Source: Mya arenaria (lineage: Eukaryota; Mollusca; Bivalvia; Myida; Myidae). From it: a DNA stretch of 64,000 nt. The DNA lies in contig NC_069124.1 in NCBI RefSeq assembly GCF_026914265.1, positions 24,681,989 through 24,745,988 of the forward strand, given 5' to 3'. Positions within the stretch are counted from its first letter, which is position 1, and each line of letters starts with the position of its first letter. A program made the position numbers and the translations under genes. Below the pieces are notes generated by a model. The model saw only the letters and a list, made by a program, of their open reading frames with translations, did not search any database and had not been told where the DNA came from. Positions 59,725 through 64,000 of this stretch are shown one piece after another.

Positions 59725-60390
59725 ATCGTATTGAGTCGTACTCATTCCTTACTACATATCGTATTGAGTCGTACTCATACCTTACAACATATCCTTTTGA
59801 GTCGTACTCATTCCTTACTACATATCGTATTGAGTCGTACTCATTTCTTACTACATATCGTATTGAGTCGTACTCATTTCTTACTACATATCGTATTGAG
59901 TCGTACTCATTTCTTACTACATATCGTATTGAGTCGTACTCATACCTTACTATAAATCATACCGAGTCTTACTCATTCCTTACTTCATATGGTATTGAGT
60001 CGTACTAATTTCTTACTACATATTATACCGTACTAATACCTTACTATAAATCGTACCGAATCGTACTAATACCTTACTATAAATCGTACCGAGTCGTACT
60101 AATACCTTACTATAAATCGTACCGAGTCGTACTCATTCCTTACTATGAATCGTACCGAGTCCTACTAATACCTTACTATAAATCGTACCGAGTCGTACTA
60201 ATACCTTACTATAAATCGTACCGAGTCGTACTAATACCTAACTAAAAATCGTACCGAGTCTTACTAATAACTTACTATATATCGTACCGTGTGGTACTCA
60301 TACCTTACTTTATAACGTACCGATTCGTACTGATACCTTACTATATACCGTACCGAGTCATACTGATATCTTTGAGTTGTACTCATACCT
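59725..60390. repeat. 33-bp minisatellite, about 20 copies
   Basis: The unit is TCGTACTCATTTCTTACTAC followed by ATATCGTATTGAG, drifting rightwards to ACCTTACTATAAATCGTACC. In frame it reads an 11-residue repeat (SRTHFLLHIVL); no gene is supported. Confidence 0.9.
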
Positions 60391-60449
60391 TATTCGTGGC
60401 ATAACGTATCAAACCCAAATCTATATGCGTTCACATCTTCTATAAACTC

Positions 60450-60808
60450 GTGGAAACCCGCAGTATTTTTAACCATACCGAACAGAAGTCCTACATATTT
60501 GTAATTGTTAATGTAACTATGTCAGAAAGCATCAAAGGAGCTTCGTACTTGTATATAGACTTGAAGCAACTGAGGAAATATCGTGAAAGACCAACACATA
60601 TCGCAGAGACCTTAAAACTACCGTGCAATTATTTCGACGAACTGCTCTCAGTCAATCCATCCAACGCCGCGGTGAACTCGTATTTTTTCGGTTTACAATG
60701 TTAAGAAGACAAAGTTGTTTATATATAATTGTTTTATGTACGTGTTTATTTGTGTTGACGTTAATAGCATTTGCTTTGACATTCTGGGCTTATAATTTAA
60801 CCAAGTGA
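60450..60808 (+). CDS. Uncertain small ORF pair, one with a membrane segment
   Basis: A frame from 60,450 to 60,704 encodes 84 residues with a plausible soluble stretch (SESIKGASYLYIDLKQLRK). An overlapping frame from 60,623 to 60,808 ends in a strong hydrophobic segment (CLYIIVLCTCLFVLTLIAF) and WAYNLTK. The two could be one membrane-protein exon with a frameshift, or chance. No clear splice sites or family match were seen. Confidence 0.25.
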
Positions 60809-60851
60809 AAGAACTTCCGTAAATAAATGTTCATAGTTTAACGTTTATATA

Positions 60852-61430
60852 CACTACTAACCACGCGTTTTTGCAAAAAACGCGTTGCCAACGCGAGAGA
60901 GATTGCTTCATCGCGGGAAATCGCGGCTATATATTCCGCTGTAGGCAACGCGGTGGTGCGCGTCATCGCCGCGTTCATCTCTGCTACAGCGTATGACTTC
61001 CGAAAATATGCACGCGGCGAATCGCCGCGATGCGACTTATCGCGATTTTTGTTGAACAAGTTGACAGTAGCGTCTTAATACTTTCACAGTTGCAAAGCAT
61101 ACTTTTGAGAGATCAAGCAACGTTTTAATACGAACCAAGAATTTTAGATAACTGATCGAGTTTGTGTGTGTTGAAAAAAACTGACTAGAATTAAAGGTAT
61201 AGAACGGGAACTAAGAACACGCCTTCTGAAAATTGACAGCTACCTTAATTACCGTTAATTAAACTTCGCTTCGCCGCGTATCGCCGTGACTCGACGCGGT
61301 GGAAGAACGCGGTTGGCATTATGTTTTAATTGACGCGTATAGTGAAAATTAGATCGAAAAAGATAAAGTCCGTGGTAAGGAAAAATCGCGGCGATGTGCG
61401 AAATGTGTAAAAAATGCGTGGTTGGTAGTG
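60852..61430. mobile_element. 579-bp CpG-rich inverted-repeat DNA element
   Basis: Ends CACTACTAACCACGCGTTTT / AAAATGCGTGGTTGGTAGTG are inverted, flanked by TA. The interior is unusually rich in CGCG and ATCGCGG motifs for this window. No intact transposase. Confidence 0.65.
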
Positions 61431-62430
61431 TAAGCATATATGTAATTTTGTACACATGCTGTTTGCTTGATATAAAGCTTGTGTTATAAAGAAGAATGGC
61501 TTGAATTGTTACGATGACTGCTTGATTTGTTCAGTTGTCCCGATGGCGATTAGTCCCCCTCCCGCGGCCTCCAAAGCTTCAATGGAACGCCAGCTATCGT
61601 ACGATGTATTTTTACGACATATTTCTGTGAAAACGCCACGTTAGTCCATTACAGCATAGCAATCTGAATATTGCTCGCGATTTAAATAGTCAATATGCAT
61701 GAAACAGATTAAAATGTGTAGCTGTTTCTTTTAAAATGGCTGATCATAGCAAATACTACACAACCATCAAAAATCTTAATGATCAGAATAGAAAATGAAG
61801 CATTATAACAAAGACTTTATTATGATAAAATATTACATTAACAATTCAAAGTGTATTGTTTTTTTGTTATTTGCTCAGCACCAGACATAACAAAGTAGAC
61901 ATATATAGTGTTTCTACTTTGAGTTTACAAGATCTTAAACGAAAAAAGGGAAAAAAATATCACTTAATAAATGATGTCTGTATTTTAAATGCCAAAAACA
62001 CAATAGCCAATCAACAGCCAGTGTTCTTGTACTGAACAGCACAACGTCTGGAGTACATTGCTGATTAGACACGAATGCACTAATTTGAGGCACAAGTTAA
62101 ACAAAAAAACTTTTGTCTACGAATAATCAAAGTGCGGCATATTGCGTTCCAATGCCGCACTTCCTTAACGAATAATTTGATAACACGTTCCAATGACATA
62201 AGCGAGATGTAGTATATAAGGTTCAAAACTTCCTTCTTCGTTATGTCGAAATTACAACGTGTGGTGCATAAAACATATATTTTGCCTAATATTCGTGTAT
62301 TAATGTCACCGTAAATTATTTGATTATCTCAAATTGTTGAATATCTGGAAAATAAAATTGTTATATTGAAACAAACACGTTTAATGTTATAACCCAAACA
62401 ACAATCAATACAGTTGCATTCGACTGAAGA
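61431..62430. other. Intergenic, no gene seen
   Basis: AT-rich sequence with no supported exon or repeat. Confidence 0.5.
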
Positions 62431-62433
62431 AAT

Positions 62434-62688
62434 CTGGGGCCGTGATAACAAATGCCTGAGTTCAAAATCAAGACTCAAAATAGCAAATCTGCATTGTATC
62501 TTTCCTTCTAGAAAAGCATTGATGGTGATTTTTGCTGTATTATACTACTATTTGAATGTTTTACAGCTATTTACACTATGTTCTTTTGTAAAACCATGCA
62601 ACAAAGATGAGTTTGTGTTCCTTCATAAGAATGCGTTCGGAGTCTTAGTCTAGACTAGGACTTAAGACTGTTCGTTATCATGGCCCCA
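62434..62688. mobile_element. 255-bp MITE
   Basis: CTGGGGCCGTGATAAC at the left and GTTATCATGGCCCCAG at the right are inverted. An internal TCTAGACTAGGACTTAAGAC is a further palindrome. Confidence 0.65.
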
Positions 62689-62760
62689 GGAGTTCTAGAA
62701 TTCTCATTAATTTATACCTGACACTAAACACAATGTTAAAACAAATATTCAAATATTAAA

Positions 62761-63082
62761 TCAATTAAAAATCTTAAAACTTTTATTGAATAGCTTGAAG
62801 CTTGTGGGAGTCTTTTTATTTGGTGATTTTTCGTCCTTTTTGTCGGCGGCACCGTTTCTTGGAGAACGTGGTCTGGTTTTCAATCCCGACTGTAGTCTTT
62901 CCTCTGATATAAACAAAGGTGGCGGACAGACTGTGTGTTTGTCTCCCCTGTGTTTTTGTATTGAATAAATTAGTCCGTGAAATGTGTCCTCCACACATTC
63001 GTATTCCTCCGCTGCTGTACACTCAAAAAATAGTCCGTCAAAGTCACAACTGAGTGCTTGTCCTTCGAGTTTCGTGATTTGC
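62761..63082 (-). CDS. Last coding exon of an unrecognised gene entering from the right
   Basis: A TTTGTAG acceptor precedes 322 nt (one base completing a codon plus 107 codons with TGA). The reading includes LEGQALSCDFDGLFFECTA and EEYECVEDTFHGLIYS. It ends with a basic, Lys-rich tail (DKKDEKSPNKKTPTS, FNKSFKIFN). Cys spacing and acidic/aromatic content suggest a folded domain followed by a disordered tail. I do not recognise the family. The upstream intron contains a pogo-like MITE at 63,134-63,312. Confidence 0.6.
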
Positions 63083-63133
63083 CTACAAAGATTGAAAAAA
63101 CATGGAGTTTATGGTGTTTCTTTAATGTAAAAC

Positions 63134-63312
63134 TACAGTCGTAGTCCGTTGGCTCGAGCTCGCTTGGCTCGAATTCTTCGCTGGCTCAAACTAGATGCAA
63201 AGAATCGATTTTTTCATACTGAAGTTAAACATTCCCTCTTGGCTCGATTTTTCCGAGATTCGAGGTATTTTCGCCGGTCCTTGAGAGTTCGGGCCAACGG
63301 GGTTCGACTGTA
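63134..63312. mobile_element. pogo/Tigger-like MITE near the right end
   Basis: TACAGTCGTAGTCCGTTGG / CCAACGGGGTTCGACTGTA with TA edges. Confidence 0.7.
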
Positions 63313-63772
63313 TCCATTACCTTAAACCGATCATGGCATGACAGTCAACGCCCATAGATTAATTGTGTATTAGAAAAGCAACCCTTTTTATAGATAGCGT
63401 GAAGTTAAAGAATGATTCTCTGACACTTTACAGGTAGCTTCGTAGGCAGCTATTTTTTGCTGAACAGTGCAAGCTTTCTTTCTCAAAGAAAGAATATACT
63501 ATAGCGTAGAACTAGTTTGCATTGCCATACATCCAGTTTTCTGACAAGTTGCACATAAATCAGAGAAAATCGCGTTGTTATGGCCTATAATACAAATATC
63601 CGATTCTGTTGGAATTATTAGAATGTGCATTTTACTATAATTTTATGATGGAAAGGCCTAACTAACTGATTTATATTATTAAGTGTATGGTTTATTCGTA
63701 TTGGCAGCCAGTAGGCATTGAATGTACACATGTATTCGTAAATCAAATATGAAGGAAACCGTGTAATACTTT

Positions 63773-64000
63773 AAGTGACTCGCTTATGTTTTTGGACCAA
63801 AATTTAGTTTTTCCGGTAATGCATTTAAAAATCAACAACACTTATTTAATCATTATTTTACTCTATGATATCGAAATTGCAGTAAAAAATACGCACCCAT
63901 GCCGGTAAAGTAAAGAAAAAAATAGTAAACAGCCGGCTAAACCACCGGGACTTTAACAACAGTAGGAATAATGTTGACCTCTTACAGAATGATAACATCA
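63773..64000. mobile_element. Second copy of the 31815-32110 repeat, cut by the window end
   Basis: Shares GTGACTCGCTTATGTTTTTG, TTACTCTATGATATCGAAAT and GTTGACCTCTTA with 31,815-32,080. Confidence 0.55.

Overview
The window is animal nuclear DNA: AT-rich, with short exons bounded by GT..AG introns, polyadenylation signals, tRNA-derived SINEs, many short inverted-repeat transposons and six large minisatellite or satellite arrays. The domain mix (ANK-ZU5-UPA proteins, a secreted vWA + ShKT protein) and the repeats suggest a lophotrochozoan, most likely a bivalve mollusc. That assignment is inference. I worked gene structures out by eye from splice sites and reading phase, with no transcript data.

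Left part (1-34,900). Two tandem copies of one minus-strand gene lie here. Copy 2 (28,981 down to 14,096) has 14 coding exons in consistent phase. It encodes at least 822 residues: ankyrin repeats, a beta-rich region, a ZU5 domain split by an acidic insertion, an H-F-S motif at the ZU5/UPA border, a UPA domain and a Pro/Arg-rich tail. ZU5-UPA is the FIIND arrangement that self-cleaves in PIDD1, NLRP1 and CARD8. Copy 1 (4,585 down to 404) shows only its first five coding exons before the left edge; its 139 visible residues match copy 2 at 129 positions. The duplicated segment is about 1-10,850 versus 23,735-34,915. Each copy carries a 41-bp minisatellite upstream of its gene. Several transposons sit in only one copy, so the other preserves the empty site. 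A 4.6-kb array of a 30-bp unit (18,858-23,437) fills an intron of copy 2.

Middle (34,900-40,400). This is mostly non-coding: degenerate repeats, a small Harbinger-like MITE, an orphan minus-strand terminal exon with a polyA signal (38,107-38,271), and a seven-copy 176-bp satellite.

Right part (40,478-57,270). A second minus-strand gene has 19 coding exons whose lengths sum to 2,556 nt (851 codons plus stop) in perfect phase. It encodes a signal peptide, three vWA domains each with a complete MIDAS, a Thr-rich linker and three six-cysteine ShKT domains: a predicted secreted matrix or adhesion protein. Its introns hold five pogo-like MITEs, two TTAA-flanked palindromic MITEs, a 32-bp minisatellite, and a 65-bp minisatellite whose unit contains the neighbouring exon's own splice donor.

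Far right (57,270-64,000). Here are a 656-bp direct duplication, a 33-bp minisatellite, an uncertain small ORF pair, a CpG-rich inverted-repeat element, a MITE, and the last exon (62,761-63,082) of an unrecognised minus-strand gene that enters from the right edge.
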